DNA of 64,000 nt from Hydractinia symbiolongicarpus (lineage: Eukaryota > Cnidaria > Hydrozoa > Anthoathecata > Hydractiniidae). Positions 38,593-53,447 of this stretch are shown piece after piece (position 1 is the first letter of the stretch; the number at the start of each line of letters is the position of its first letter). Made by a program: the position numbers and the translations under genes. The notes beneath the pieces are model-generated. The model was given only the letters and a program-made list of their open reading frames with translations. It made no database searches and was not told where the DNA came from. Location: assembly GCF_029227915.1 (NCBI RefSeq), contig NC_079884.1, forward strand, positions 5,582,001-5,646,000, read 5' to 3'.

Positions 38593-41500
38593 GAAAACTA
38601 CAAGTCTCATGCGTTTTAGTGGTGATATAATAGTTTAAAAAATCGTTTGGGAAATGAGTTTACTCCCTTGGTACTTTCTTTGTATACTTTTGACTATACG
38701 GGCAGAGTCCAGGATTTACGGGAAATCGCAGGTTTTCGTTTGCCGGCGATTAAACTTCTTTTATTCAGCGTCTCATCAAAAATGAAAACATTTTTAAAAA
38801 CTGCAAGTCTCATGCGTTTTAGTGGTGAAAAAGTAATTTAAAAAATCGTTCGGGAAATGAGTTTGCTCCCTGGGTACTTTCTTTGTATACTTTTGACTAT
38901 ACGGGCCAAGCCGGGATTTACGGGAAATCGCGGGTTTTCGTTTGCCGGCGATTAAACTTTTTTTTATTCAGCGTCTCATCAAAAATGAAAACATTTTTAA
39001 AAACTACAAGTCTTATGCGTATTAGTGGTGAAAAAATAATTTAAAAAATCGTTCTGGAAATGAGTTTACTCACAGGGTACTTTCTTTGTATACATTCGAC
39101 TATACGGGCCAAGCCCGGGATTTACAGGAAATCGCGGGTTTTCGTTTTCCGGCGATTAAACCTCTTTCATTAAGCGTCTCATCAAAAATGAAAACATTTT
39201 TAAAAACTACAAGTCTTATGCGTTTTAGTGGTGAAAAAATAATTTAAAAAATCGTTCTGGAAATGAGTTTACTCACAGGGTACTTTCTTTGTATACATTC
39301 GACTATACGGGCCAAGCCCGGGATTTCCGGGAAATCGCGGGTTTTCGTTTTCCGGCGATTAAACCTCTTTCATTAAGCGTCTCATCAAAATTGAAAACAT
39401 TTTTGAAAACTACAAGTTTCATGCGTTTTAGTGGTGAAAAAAAAATTTAAAAAATCGTTTGGGAAATGAGTTTACTCCCTGGGTACTTTCTTTGTATACT
39501 TTTGACTATACGGGCCGAGTCCGGGATTTAGGGAAATCGCAGGTTTTCGTTTGCCGGCGATTAAACTGCTTTTATTCAGCGTCTCATCAAAAATGAAAAC
39601 ATTTTTGAAAACTACAAGTCTCTTGCGTTTTAGTGGTGAAATAATAATTTAAAAAATCGTTTGGGAAATGAGTTTACTCCCTGGGTACTTTCTTTGTATA
39701 CTTTTGACTATACGGCCGAGTCCAGGATTTACGGGAAATCGCAGGTTTTCGTTTGCCGGCGATTAAACTGCTTTTATTCAGCGTCTCATCAAAAATGAAA
39801 ACATTTTTGAAAACTACAAGTCTCATGCGTTTTAGTGGTGAAAAAGTAATTTAAAAAATCGTTCGGGAAATGAGTTTACTCCCTGGGTACTTTCTTTGTA
39901 TACTTTTGACTATACGGGCCAAGCCCGGGATTTACGGGAAATCGCGGGTTTTCGTTTGCCGGCGATTAAACTGCTTTTATTCAGCGTCTCATCAAAAATG
40001 AAAACATTCTTGAAAACTACAAGTCTCTTGCGTTTTAGTGGTGAAATAATAATTTAAAAAATCGTTTGGGAAATAAGTTTACTCCCTGGGTACTTTCTTT
40101 GTATACTTTTGACTATACGGCCGAGTCCAGGATTTACGGGAAATCGCAGGTTTTCGTTTGCCGGCGATTAAACTTCTTTTATTCAGCGTCTCATCAAAAA
40201 TGAAAACATTTTTAAAAACTACAGGTCTTATGCGTTTTAGTGGTGAAAAAATAATTTAAAAAATCGTTCGGGAAATGAGTTTACTCACAGGGTACTTTCT
40301 TTATATACATTCGACTATACGGGCAAAGCCGGGATTTACGGGAAATCGCGGGTTTTTGTTTGCCGGCGATTAAACTTTTTTTTATTCAGCGTCTCATCAA
40401 AAATGAAAACATTTTTAAAAACTACAAGTCTTATGCGTTTTAGTGGTGAAAAAATAATTTAAAAAATCGTTCTGGAAATGAGTTTACTCCCTGGGTACTT
40501 TCTTTGTATACTTTTGACTATACGGGCCGAGTCCGGGATTTAGGGAAATCGCAGGTTTTCGTTTGCCGGCGATTAAACTTCTTTTATTCAGCGTCTCATC
40601 AAAAATGAAAACATTTTTAAAAACTACAGGTCTTATGCGTTTTAGTGGTGAAAAAATAATTTAAAAAATCGTTCGGGAAATGAGTTTACTCACAGGGTAC
40701 TTTTTTTTATATACATTCGACTATACGTGCCAAGCCCGGGATTTACGGGAAATCGCGGGTTTTCGTTTGCCGGCGATTAAACTTTTTTTTATTCAGCGTC
40801 TCATCAAAAATGAAAACATTTTTAAAAACTACAAGTCTTATGCGTTTTAGTGGTGAAAAAATAATTTAAAAAATCGTTCTGGAAATGAGTTTACTCACAG
40901 GGTACTTTCTTTATATACATTCGACTATACGTGCCAAGCCCGGGATTTACGGGAAATCGCGGGTTTTCGTTTGCCGGCGATTAAACTGCTTTTATTCAGC
41001 GTCTCATCAAAAATGAAAACATTCTTGAAAACTACAAGTCTCATGCGTTTTAGTGGTGATATAATAGTTTAAAAAATCGTTTGGGAAATGAGTTTACTCC
41101 CTTGGTACTTTCTTTGTATACTTTTGACTATACGGGCAGAGTCCAGGATTTACGGGAAATCGCAGGTTTTCGTTTGCCGGCGATTAAACTTCTTTTATTC
41201 AGCGTCTCATCAAAAATGAAAACATTTTTAAAAACTGCAAGTCTCATGCGTTTTAGTGGTGAAAACGTAATTTAAAAAATCGTTCGGGAAATGAGTTTGC
41301 TCCCTGGGTACTTTCTTTGTATACTTTTGACTATACGGGCCAAGCCGGGATTTACGGGAAATCGCGGGTTTTCGTTTGCCGGCGATTAAACTTTTTTTTA
41401 TTCAGCGTCTCATCAAAAATGAAAACATTTTTAAAAACTACAAGTCTTATGCGTTTTAGTGGTGAAAAAATAATTTAAAAAATCGTTCTGGAAATGAGTT

Positions 41501-41890
41501 TACTCACAGGGTACTTTCTTTGTATACATTCGACTATACGGGCCAAGCCCGGGATTTACAGGAAATCGCGGGTTTTCGTTTTCCGGCGATTAAACCTCTT
41601 TCATTAAGCGTCTCATCAAAAATGAAAACATTTTTAAAAACTACAAGTCTTATGCGTTTTAGTGGTGAAAAAATAATTTAAAAAATCGTTCTGGAAATGA
41701 GTTTACTCACAGGGTACTTTCTTTGTATACATTCGACTATACGGGCCAAGCCCGGGATTTCCGGGAAATCGCGGGTTTTCGTTTTCCGGCGATTAAACCT
41801 CTTTCATTAAGCGTCTCACCAAAATTGAAAACATTTTTGAAAACTACAAGTTTCATGCGTTTTAGTGGTGAAAAAAAAATTTAAAAAATC
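37951..41890 (+). repeat. Two related blocks at 12-monomer offset (2433-2434 bp)
   Basis: 37951-39460 corresponds to 40385-41890. GTCCGGGATTTAGGG-type motifs lie 2433 bp apart (38098/40531); after a one-base insertion in the T-run near 40703 the offset is 2434, as at 38647/41081. Shared rare states include GTGATATAATAG and CTCCCTTGGTAC. A third and fourth relative of this block lie near 61114 and 62938, and a more distant one at 26285. Confidence 0.75.
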
Positions 41891-44800
41891 GTTCTGGAAA
41901 TGAGTTTACTCCCTGGGTACTTTCTTTGTATACTTTTGACTATACGGGCCAAGCCCGGGATTTACGGGAAATCGCGGGTTTTCGTTTGCCGGCGATTAAA
42001 CTGCTTTTATTCAGCGTCTCATCAAAAATGAAAACATTCTTGAAAACTACAAGTCTCTTGCGTTTTAGTGGTGAAATAATAATTTAAAAAATCGTTTGGG
42101 AAATGAGTTTACTCCCTGGGTACTTTCTTTGTATACTTTTGACTATACGGCCGAGTCCAGGATTTACGGGAAATCGCAGGTTTTCGTTTGCCGGCGATTA
42201 AACTTCTTTTATTCAGCGTCTTATCAAAAATGAAAACATTTTTAAAAACTACAAGTCTCATGCGTTTTAGTGGTGAAAAAGTAATTTAAAAAATCGTTCG
42301 GGAAATGAGTTTACTCCCTGGGTACTTTCTTTGTATACTTTTGAATATACGGGCCAAGCCGTTATTTACGGGAAATCGCGGGTTGTCGTTTGCCGGCGAT
42401 TAAAGTTCTTTTATTCAGCGTCTCATCAAAAATGAAAACATTTTTAAAAACTACAGGTCTTATGCGTTTTAGTGGTGAAAAAATAATTTAAAAAATCGTT
42501 CGGGAAATGAGTTTACTCACAGGGTACTTTCTTTGTATACTTTTGACTATACGGGCCGAGTCCGGGATTTACGGGAAATCGCGGATTTTCGTTTGCCGGC
42601 GATTAAACTTCTTTTATTCAGCGTCCCATCAAATATGGAAATATTTTTGAAAACTACAAGTCTCATGCGTTTAGTGGGAAAAAAATAATTTAAAAAATCG
42701 TTCGGGAAATGAGTTTACTCACAGGGTACTTTCTTTGTATACTTTTGACTATACGGGCCGAGTCCGGGATTTACGGGAAATCGCGGATTTTCGTTTGCCG
42801 GCGATTAAACTTCTTTTATTCAGCGTCCCATCAAATATGGAAATATTTTTGAAAACTACAAGTCTCATGCGTTTAGTGGGAAAAAAATAATATAAAAAAT
42901 CGTTCGGAAAATGAGTTTACTCCCTGGGTACTTTCTTTGTATACTTTTGACTATACGGGCCAAGCCCGGGATATACGGGAAATCGTGGGTTTTCGTTTGC
43001 CAGCGATTAAACTTCTTTTATTCAGCGTCTCATCAAAAATGAAAACATTTTTAAAAACTACAAGTCTTATGCGTTTTAGTGGTGAAAAAATAATTTAAAA
43101 AATCGTTCTGGAAATGAGTTTACTCCCTGGGTACTTTCTTTGTATACTTTTGACTATACGGGCCGAGTCCGGGATTTTGGGAAATCGCAGGTTTTCGTTT
43201 GCCGGCGATTAAACTTCTTTTATTCAGCGTCTCATCAAAAAGGAAAACATTTTTAAAAACTACAGGTCTTATGCGTTTTAGTGGTGAAAAAATAATTTAA
43301 AAAATCGTTCTGGAAATGAGTTTACTCACAGGGTACTTTCTTTATATACATTCGACTATACGTGCCAAGCCCGGGATTTACGGGAAATCGCGGGTTTTTG
43401 TTTGCCGGCGATTAAACTTCTTTTATTCAGCGTCTTATCAAAAATGAAAACATTTTTAAAAACTGCAAGTCTCATGCGTTTTAGTGGTGAAAAAGTAATT
43501 TAAAAAATCGTTCGGGAAATGAGTTTGCTCCCTGGGTACTTTCTTTGTATACTTTTGACTATACGGGCCAAGCCCGGGATATACGGGAAATCGCGGGTTT
43601 TCGTTTGCCAGCGATTAAACTTCTTTTATTCAGCGTCTCATCAAAAATGAAAACATTTTTAAAAACTACAAGTCTTATGCGTTTTAGTGGTGAAAAAATA
43701 ATTTAAAAAATCGTTCTGGAAATGAGTTTACTACCTGGGTACTTTCTTTGTATACTTTTGACTATACGGGCCGAGTCCGGGATTTAGGGAAATCGCAGGT
43801 TTTCGTTTGCCGGCGATTAAACTTCTTTTATTCAGCGTCTCATCAAAAATGAAAACATTTTTAAAAACTACAAGTCTTATGCGTTTTAGTGGTGAAAAAA
43901 TAATTTAAAAAATCGTTCGGGAAATGAGTTTACTCACAGAGTACTTTCTTTGTATACTTTTGACTATACGGGCCGAGTCCGGGATTTAGGGAAATCGCAG
44001 GTTTTCGTTTGCCGGCGATTAAACTTCTTTTATTCAGCGTCTCATCAAAAATGAAAACATTTTTAAAAACTACAAGTCTTATGCGTTTTAGTGGTGAAAA
44101 AATAATTTAAAAAATCGTTCTGGAAATGAGTTTACTACCTGGGTACTTTCTTTGTATACTTTTGACTATACGGGCCGAGTCCGGGATTTAGGGAAATCGC
44201 AGGTTTTCGTTTGCCGGCGATTAAACTTCTTTTATTCAGCGTCTCATCAAAAATGAAAACATTTTTAAAAACTACAGGTCTTATGCGTTTTAGTGGTGAA
44301 AAAATAATTTAAAAAATCGTTCGGGAAATGAGTTTACTCACAGGGTACTTTCTTTGTATACATTCGACTATACGGGCCAAGCCCGGGATTTCCGGGAAAT
44401 CGCGGGTTTTCGTTTTCCGGCGATTAAACCTCTTTCATTAAGCGTCTCATCAAAATTGAAAACATTTTTGAAAACTACAAGTTTCATGCGTTTTAGTGGT
44501 GAAAAAAAAATTTAAAAAATCGTTCGGGAAATGAGTTTACTCCCTGGGTACTTTCTTTGTATACTTTTGACTATACGGGCCAAGCCCGGGATTTACGGGA
44601 AATCGCGGGTTTTCGTTTGCCGGCGATTAAACTGCTTTTATTCAGCGTCTCATCAAAAATGAAAACATTCTTGAAAACTACAAGTCTCATGAGTTTTAGT
44701 GGTGAAATAATAATTTAAAAAATCGTTTGGGAAATGAGTTTACTCCCTGGGTACTTTCTTTGTATACTTTTGACTATACGGGCCGAGTCCGGGATTTAGG

Positions 44801-47800
44801 GAAATCGCAGGTTTTCGTTTGCCGGCGATTAAACTGCTTTTATTCAGCGTCTCATCAAAAATGAAAATTTTTGAAAACTACAAGTCTCATGCGTTTTAGT
44901 GGTGAAAAAGTAATTTAAAAAATCGTTCTGGAAATGAGTTTACTCCCTGGGTACTTTCTTTGTATACTTTTGACTATACGGGCCAAGCCCGGGATTTACG
45001 GGAAATCGCGGGTTTTCGTTTGCCGGCGATTAAACTGCTTTTATTCAGCGTCTCATCAAAAATGAAAACATTCTTGAAAACTACAAGTCTCTTGCGTTTT
45101 AGTGATGAAATAATAATTTAAAAAATCGTTTGGGAAATGAGTTTACTCCCTGGGTACTTTCTTTGTATACTTTTGACTATACGGCCGAGTCCAGGATTTA
45201 CGGGAAATCGCAGGTTTTCGTTTGCCGGCGATTAAACTTCTTTTATTCAGCGTCTTATCAAAAATGAAAACATTTTTAAAAACTACAAGTCTCATGCGTT
45301 TTAGTGGTGAAAAAGTAATTTAAAAAATCGTTCGGGAAATGAGTTTACTCCCTGGGTACTTTCTTTGTATACTTTTGAATATACGGGCCAAGCCGTTATT
45401 TACGGGAAATCGCGGGTTGTCGTTTGCCGGCGATTAAACTTCTTTTATTCAGCGTCTCATCAAAAATGAAAACATTTTTAAAAACTACAGGTCTTATGCG
45501 TTTTAGTGGTGAAAAAATAATTTAAAAAATCGTTCGGGAAATGAGTTTACTCACAGGGTACTTTCTTTGTATACTTTTGACTATACGGGCCGAGTCCGGG
45601 ATTTACGGGAAATCGCGGATTTTCGTTTGCCGGCGATTAAACTTCTTTTATTCAGCGTCCCATCAAATATGGAAATATTTTTGAAAACTACAAGTCTCAT
45701 GCGTTTAGTGGTGAAATAATAATTTAAAAAATCGTTTGGGAAATGAGTTTACTCCCTGGGTACTTTCTTTGTATACTTTTGACTATACGGGCCGAGTCCG
45801 GGATTTAGGGAAATCGCAGGTTTTCGTTTGCCGGCGATTAAACTGCTTTTATTCAGCGTCTCATCAAAAATGAAAATTTTTGAAAACTACAAGTCTCATG
45901 CGTTTTAGTGGTGAAAAAGTAATTTAAAAAATCGTTCTGGAAATGAGTTTACTCCCTGGGTACTTTCTTTGTATACTTTTGACTATACGGGCCAAGCCCG
46001 GGATTTACGGGAAATCGCGGGTTTTCGTTTGCCGGCGATTAAACTGCTTTTATTCAGCGTCTCATCAAAAATGAAAACATTCTTGAAAACTACAAGTCTC
46101 TTGCGTTTTAGTGGTGAAATAATAATTTAAAAAATCGTTTGGGAAATGAGTTTACTCCCTGGGTACTTTCTTTGTATACTTTTGACTATACGGCCGAGTC
46201 CAGGATTTACGGGAAATCGCAGGTTTTCGTTTGCCGGCGATTAAACTTCTTTTAATCAGCGTCTTATCAAAAATGAAAACATTTTTAAAAACTACAAGTC
46301 TCATGCGTTTTAGTGGTGAAAAAGTAATTTAAAAAATCGTTCGGGAAATGAGTTTACTCCCTGGGTACTTTCTTTGTATACTTTTGAATATACGGGCCAA
46401 GCCGTTATTTACGGGAAATCGCGGGTTGTCGTTTGCCGGCGATTAAACTTCTTTTATTCAGCGTCTCATCAAAAATGAAAACATTTTTAAAAACTACAGG
46501 TCTTATGCGTTTTAGTGGTGAAAAAATAATTTAAAAAATCGTTCGGGAAATGAGTTTACTCACAGGGTACTTTCTTTGTATACTTTTGACTATACGGGCC
46601 GAGTCCGGGATTTACGGGAAATCGCGGATTTTCGTTTGCCGGCGATTAAACTTCTTTTATTCAGCGTCCCATCAAATATGGAAATATTTTTGAAAACTAC
46701 AAGTCTCATGCGTTTAGTGGGAAAAAAATAATATAAAAAATCGTTCGGGAAATGAGTTTACTCCCTGGGTACTTTCTTTGTATACTTTTGACTATACGGG
46801 CCGAGTCCGGGATTTACGGGAAATCGCGGATTTTCGTTTGCCGGCGATTAAACTTCTTTTATTCAGCGTCCCATCAAATATGGAAATATTTTTGAAAACT
46901 ACAAGTCTCATGCGTTTAGTGGTGAAATAATAATTTAAAAAATCGTTTGGGAAATGAGTTTACTCCCTGGGTACTTTCTTTGTATACTTTTGACTATACG
47001 GGCCGAGTCCGGGATTTAGGGAAATCGCAGGTTTTCGTTTGCCGGCGATTAAACTGCTTTTATTCAGCGTCTCATCAAAAATGAAAATTTTTGAAAACTA
47101 CAAGTCTCATGCGTTTTAGTGGTGAAAAAGTAATTTAAAAAATCGTTCTGGAAATGAGTTTACTCCCTGGGTACTTTCTTTGTATACTTTTGACTATACG
47201 GGCCAAGCCCGGGATTTACGGGAAATCGCGGGTTTTCGTTTGCCGGCGATTAAACTGCTTTTATTCAGCGTCTCATCAAAAATGAAAACATTCTTGAAAA
47301 CTACAAGTCTCTTGCGTTTTAGTGGTGAAATAATAATTTAAAAAATCGTTTGGGAAATGAGTTTACTCCCTGGGTACTTTCTTTGTATACTTTTGACTAT
47401 ACGGCCGAGTCCAGGATTTACGGGAAATCGCAGGTTTTCGTTTGCCGGCGATTAAACTTCTTTTAATCAGCGTCTTATCAAAAATGAAAACATTTTTAAA
47501 AACTACAAGTCTCATGCGTTTTAGTGGTGAAAAAGTAATTTAAAAAATCGTTCGGGAAATGAGTTTACTCCCTGGGTACTTTCTTTGTATACTTTTGAAT
47601 ATACGGGCCAAGCCGTTATTTACGGGAAATCGCGGGTTGTCGTTTGCCGGCGATTAAACTTCTTTTATTCAGCGTCTCATCAAAAATGAAAACATTTTTA
47701 AAAACTACAGGTCTTATGCGTTTTAGTGGTGAAAAAATAATTTAAAAAATCGTTCGGGAAATGAGTTTACTCACAGGGTACTTTCTTTGTATACTTTTGA

Positions 47801-49040
47801 CTATACGGGCCGAGTCCGGGATTTACGGGAAATCGCGGATTTTCGTTTGCCGGCGATTAAACTTCTTTTATTCAGCGTCCCATCAAATATGGAAATATTT
47901 TTGAAAACTACAAGTCTCATGCGTTTAGTGGGAAAAAAATAATATAAAAAATCGTTCGGGAAATGAGTTTACTCCCTGGGTACTTTCTTTGTATACTTTT
48001 GACTATACGGGCCAAGCCCGGGATATACGGGAAATCGTGGGTTTTCGTTTGCCAGCGATTAAACTTCTTTTATTCAGCGTCTCATCAAAAATGAAAACAT
48101 TTTTAAAAACTACAAGTCTTATGCGTTTTAGTGGTGAAAAAATAATTTAAAAAATCGTTCTGGAAATGAGTTTACTCCCTGGGTACTTTCTTTGTATACT
48201 TTTGACTATACGGGCCGAGTCCGGGATTTTGGGAAATCGCAGGTTTTCGTTTGCCGGCGATTAAACTTCTTTTATTCAGCGTCTCATCAAAAAGGAAAAC
48301 ATTTTTAAAAACTACAGGTCTTATGCGTTTTAGTGGTGAAAAAATAATTTAAAAAATCGTTCTGGAAATGAGTTTACTCACAGGGTACTTTCTTTATATA
48401 CATTCGACTATACGTGCCAAGCCCGGGATTTACGGGAAATCGCGGGTTTTTGTTTGCCGGCGATTAAACTTCTTTTATTCAGCGTCTTATCAAAAATGAA
48501 AACATTTTTAAAAACTGCAAGTCTCATGCGTTTTAGTGGTGAAAAAGTAATTTAAAAAATCGTTCGGGAAATGAGTTTGCTCCCTGGGTACTTTCTTTGT
48601 ATACTTTTGACTATACGGGCCAAGCCCGGGATATACGGGAAATCGCGGGTTTTCGTTTGCCAGCGATTAAACTTCTTTTATTCAGCGTCTCATCAAAAAT
48701 GAAAACATTTTTAAAAACTACAAGTCTTATGCGTTTTAGTGGTGAAAAAATAATTTAAAAAATCGTTCTGGAAATGAGTTTACTACCTGGGTACTTTCTT
48801 TGTATACTTTTGACTATACGGGCCGAGTCCGGGATTTAGGGAAATCGCAGGTTTTCGTTTGCCGGCGATTAAACTTCTTTTATTCAGCGTCTCATCAAAA
48901 ATGAAAACATTTTTAAAAACTACAGGTCTTATGCGTTTTAGTGGTGAAAAAATAATTTAAAAAATCGTTCGGGAAATGAGTTTACTCACAGAGTACTTTC
49001 TTTGTATACTTTTGACTATACGGGCCGAGTCCGGGATTTA
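41885..49040 (+). repeat. Segmental duplicate pair differing by one monomer
   Basis: 41885-43988 matches 47139-49040. TTATTTACGG at 42362 pairs with 47616 (offset 5254), while GAAATCGTGG at 42979 pairs with 48031 (offset 5052). The 202-bp difference is one extra monomer in the first block. Both blocks share the AAAAAGGAAAAC substitution, ATTTTGGGAAATCG and the rare ACAGAGTAC (about 43936/48988). Confidence 0.75.
42487..42890 (+). repeat. Single-monomer duplication (202 bp)
   Basis: Two adjacent monomers share CGTCCCATC, AAATATGGAAATATT and CGTTTAGTGGG (GCGTCCCATC at 42621 and 42823). They differ by TAATTTAAA versus TAATATAAA at the end. The related block at 47139-49040 has only one such monomer, which locates the change. 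Confidence 0.75.
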
Positions 49041-49468
49041 CGGGAAATCGCGGATTTTCGTTTGCCGGCGATTAAACTTCTTTTATTCAGCGTCCCATCA
49101 AATATGAAAATATTTTTGAAAACTACAAGTCTCATGCGTTTAGTGGTAAAAAAATAATATAAAAAATCGTTCGGGAAATGAGTTTACTCCCTGGGTACTT
49201 TCTTTGTATACTTTTGACTATACGGGCCAAGCCCGGGATATACGGGAAATCGCGGGTTTTCGTTTGCCAGCGATTAAACTTCTTTTATTCAGCGTCTCAT
49301 CAAAAATGAAAACATTTTTAAAAACTACAAGTCTTATGCGTTTTAGTGGTGAAAAAATAATTTAAAAAATCGTTCTGGAAATGAGTTTACTCCCTGGGTA
49401 CTTTCTTTGTATACTTTTGACTATACGGGCAGAGTCCAGGATTTACGGTAAATCGCAGGTTTTCGTTT

Positions 49469-49538
49469 GCCGGCGATTAAACTTCTTTTATTCAGCGTCT
49501 CATCAAAAATGAAAACATTTTTAAAAACTACAAGTCTT
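49469..49538 (+). repeat. Truncated monomer, 70 bp (copy 1)
   Basis: ACAAGTCTT is joined directly to GCCGGCG, so two GCCGGC sites lie only 70 bp apart (49469 and 49539). About 133 bp is missing, from ATGCG of one unit to TTCGTTT of the next. Two bases (TT) at the junction are ambiguous, the microhomology expected of an end-joining or slippage event. Confidence 0.9.
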
Positions 49539-51154
49539 GCCGGCGATTAAACTTCTTTTATTCAGCGTCCCATCAAATATGGAAATATTTTTGAAAACTA
49601 CAAGTCTCATGCGTTTAGTGGTGAAATAATAATTTAAAAAATCGTTTGGGAAATGAGTTTACTCCCTGGGTACTTTCTTTGTATACTTTTGACTATACGG
49701 GCCGAGTCCGGGATTTAGGGAAATCGCAGGTTTTCGTTTGCCGGCGATTAAACTGCTTTTATTCAGCGTCTCATCAAAAATGAAAATTTTTGAAAACTAC
49801 AAGTCTCATGCGTTTTAGTGGTGAAAAAGTAATTTAAAAAATCGTTCTGGAAATGAGTTTACTCCCTGGGTACTTTCTTTGTATACTTTTGACTATACGG
49901 GCCAAGCCCGGGATTTACGGGAAATCGCGGGTTTTCGTTTGCCGGCGATTAAACTGCTTTTATTCAGCGTCTCATCAAAAATGAAAACATTCTTGAAAAC
50001 TACAAGTCTCTTGCGTTTTAGTGGTGAAATAATAATTTAAAAAATCGTTTGGGAAATGAGTTTACTCCCTGGGTACTTTCTTTGTATACTTTTGACTATA
50101 CGGCCGAGTCCAGGATTTACGGGAAATCGCAGGTTTTCGTTTGCCGGCGATTAAACTTCTTTTATTCAGCGTCTTATCAAAAATGAAAACATTTTTAAAA
50201 ACTACAAGTCTCATGCGTTTTAGTGGTGAAAAAGTAATTTAAAAAATCGTTCGGGAAATGAGTTTACTCCCTGGGTACTTTCTTTGTATACTTTTGAATA
50301 TACGGGCCAAGCCGTTATTTACGGGAAATCGCGGGTTGTCGTTTGCCGGCGATTAAACTTCTTTTATTCAGCGTCTCATCAAAAATGAAAACATTTTTAA
50401 AAACTACAGGTCTTATGCGTTTTAGTGGTGAAAAAATAATTTAAAAAATCGTTCGGGAAATGAGTTTACTCGCAGGGTACTTTCTTTGTATACTTTTGAC
50501 TATACGGGCCGAGTCCGGGATTTACGGGAAATCGCGGATTTTCGTTTGCCGGCGATTAAACTTCTTTTATTCAGCGTCCCATCAAATATGGAAATATTTT
50601 TGAAAACTACAAGTCTCATGCGTTTAGTGGGAAAAAAATAATATAAAAAATCGTTCGGGAAATGAGTTTACTCCCTGGGTACTTTCTTTGTATACTTTTG
50701 ACTATACGGGCCAAGCCCGGGATATACGGGAAATCGCGGATTTTCGTTTGCCGGCGATTAAACTTCTTTTATTCAGCGTCCCATCAAATATGAAAATATT
50801 TTTGAAAACTACAAGTCTCATGCGTTTAGTGGTAAAAAAATAATATAAAAAATCGTTCGGGAAATGAGTTTACTCCCTGGGTACTTTCTTTGTATACTTT
50901 TGACTATACGGGCCAAGCCCGGGATATACGGGAAATCGCGGGTTTTCGTTTGCCAGCGATTAAACTTCTTTTATTCAGCGTCTCATCAAAAATGAAAACA
51001 TTTTTAAAAACTACAAGTCTTATGCGTTTTAGTGGTGAAAAAATAATTTAAAAAATCGTTCTGGAAATGAGTTTACTCCCTGGGAACTTTCTTTGTATAC
51101 TTTTGACTATACGGGCAGAGTCCAGGATTTACGGTAAATCGCAGGTTTTCGTTT

Positions 51155-51224
51155 GCCGGCGATTAAACTTCTTTTATTCAGCGTCTCATCAAAAATGAAA
51201 ACATTTTTAAAAACTACAAGTCTT
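51155..51224 (+). repeat. Truncated monomer, 70 bp (copy 2)
   Basis: Same junction and same 70-bp length as the first copy. It lies 245 bp upstream of the 2-bp-deletion marker at 51466, as the first does relative to 49780. The flanking units with GGGCAGAGTCCAGG and TTTACGGTAAATCG upstream are also the same. Confidence 0.9.
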
Positions 51225-53447
51225 GCCGGCGATTAAACTTCTTTTATTCAGCGTCCCATCAAATATGGAAATATTTTTGAAAACTACAAGTCTCATGCGT
51301 TTAGTGGTGAAATAATAATTTAAAAAATCGTTTGGGAAATGAGTTTACTCCCTGGGTACTTTCTTTGTATACTTTTGACTATACGGGCCGAGTCCGGGAT
51401 TTAGGGAAATCGCAGGTTTTCGTTTGCCGGCGATTAAACTGCTTTTATTCAGCGTCTCATCAAAAATGAAAATTTTTGAAAACTACAAGTCTCATGCGTT
51501 TTAGTGGTGAAAAAGTAATTTAAAAAATCGTTCTGGAAATGAGTTTACTCCCTGGGTACTTTCTTTGTATACTTTTGACTATACGGGCCAAGCCCGGGAT
51601 TTACGGGAAATCGCGGGTTTTCGTTTGCCGGCGATTAAACTGCTTTTATTCAGCGTCTCATCAAAAATGAAAACATTCTTGAAAACTACAAGTCTCTTGC
51701 GTTTTAGTGGTGAAATAATAATTTAAAAAATCGTTTGGGAAATGAGTTTACTCCCTGGGTACTTTCTTTGTATACTTTTGACTATACGGCCGAGTCCAGG
51801 ATTTACGGGAAATCGCAGGTTTTCGTTTGCCGGCGATTAAACTTCTTTTATTCAGCGTCTTATCAAAAATGAAAACATTTTTAAAAACTACAAGTCTCAT
51901 GCGTTTTAGTGGTGAAAAAGTAATTTAAAAAATCGTTCGGGAAATGAGTTTACTCCCTGGGTACTTTCTTTGTATACTTTTGAATATACGGGCCAAGCCG
52001 TTATTTACGGGAAATCGCGGGTTGTCGTTTGCCGGCGATTAAACTTCTTTTATTCAGCGTCTCATCAAAAATGAAAACATTTTTAAAAACTACAGGTCTT
52101 ATGCGTTTTAGTGGTGAAAAAATAATTTAAAAAATCGTTCGGGAAATGAGTTTACTCACAGGGTACTTTCTTTGTATACTTTTGACTATACGGGCCGAGT
52201 CCGGGATTTACGGGAAATCGCGGATTTTCGTTTGCCGGCGATTAAACTTCTTTTATTCAGCGTCCCATCAAATATGGAAATATTTTTGAAAACTACAAGT
52301 CTCATGCGTTTAGTGGGAAAAAAATAATATAAAAAATCGTTCGGGAAATGAGTTTACTCCCTGGGTACTTTCTTTGTATACTTTTGACTATACGGGCCGA
52401 GTCCGGGATTTTGGGAAATCGCAGGTTTTCGTTTGCCGGCGATTAAACTTCTTTTATTCAGCGTCTCATCAAAAAGGAAAACATTTTTAAAAACTACAGG
52501 TCTTATGCGTTTTAGTGGTGAAAAAATAATTTAAAAAATCGTTCTGGAAATGAGTTTACTCACAGGGTACTTTCTTTATATACATTCGACTATACGTGCC
52601 AAGCCCGGGATTTACGGGAAATCGCGGGTTTTCGTTTGCCGGCGATTAAACTTCTTTTATTCAGCGTCTCATCAAAAATGAAAATATTTTTAAAAACTAC
52701 AAGTCTTATGCGTTTTAGTGGTGAAAAAATAATTTAAAAAATCGTTCTGGAAATGAGTTTACTCCCTGGGTACTTTCTTTGTATACTTTTGACTATACGG
52801 GCCGAGTCCGGGATTTTGGGAAATCGCAGGTTTTCGTTTGCCGGCGATTAAACTTCTTTTATTCAGCGTCTTATCAAAAATGAAAACATTTTTAAAAACT
52901 GCAAGTCTCATGCGTTTTAGTGGTGAAAAAGTAATTTAAAAAATCGTTCGGGAAATGAGTTTACTCACAGGGTACTTTCTTTATATACATTCGACTATAC
53001 GTGCCAAGCCCGGGATTTACGGGAAATCGCGGGTTTTCGTTTGCCGGCGATTAAACTTCTTTTATTCAGCGTCTCATCAAAAATGAAAATATTTTTGAAA
53101 ACTACAAGTCTCATGCGTTTAGTGGTAAAAAAATAATATAAAAAATCGTTCGGGAAATGAGTTTACTCCCTGGGTACTTTCTTTGTATACTTTTGACTAT
53201 ACGGGCCAAGCCCGGGATATACGGGAAATCGCGGGTTTTCGTTTGCCAGCGATTAAACTTCTTTTATTCAGCGTCTCATCAAAAATGAAAACATTTTTAA
53301 AAACTACAAGTCTTATGCGTTTTAGTGGTGAAAAAATAATTTAAAAAATCGTTCTGGAAATGAGTTTACTCCCTGGGTACTTTCTTTGTATACTTTTGAC
53401 TATACGGGCAGAGTCCAGGATTTACGGTAAATCGCAGGTTTTCGTTT

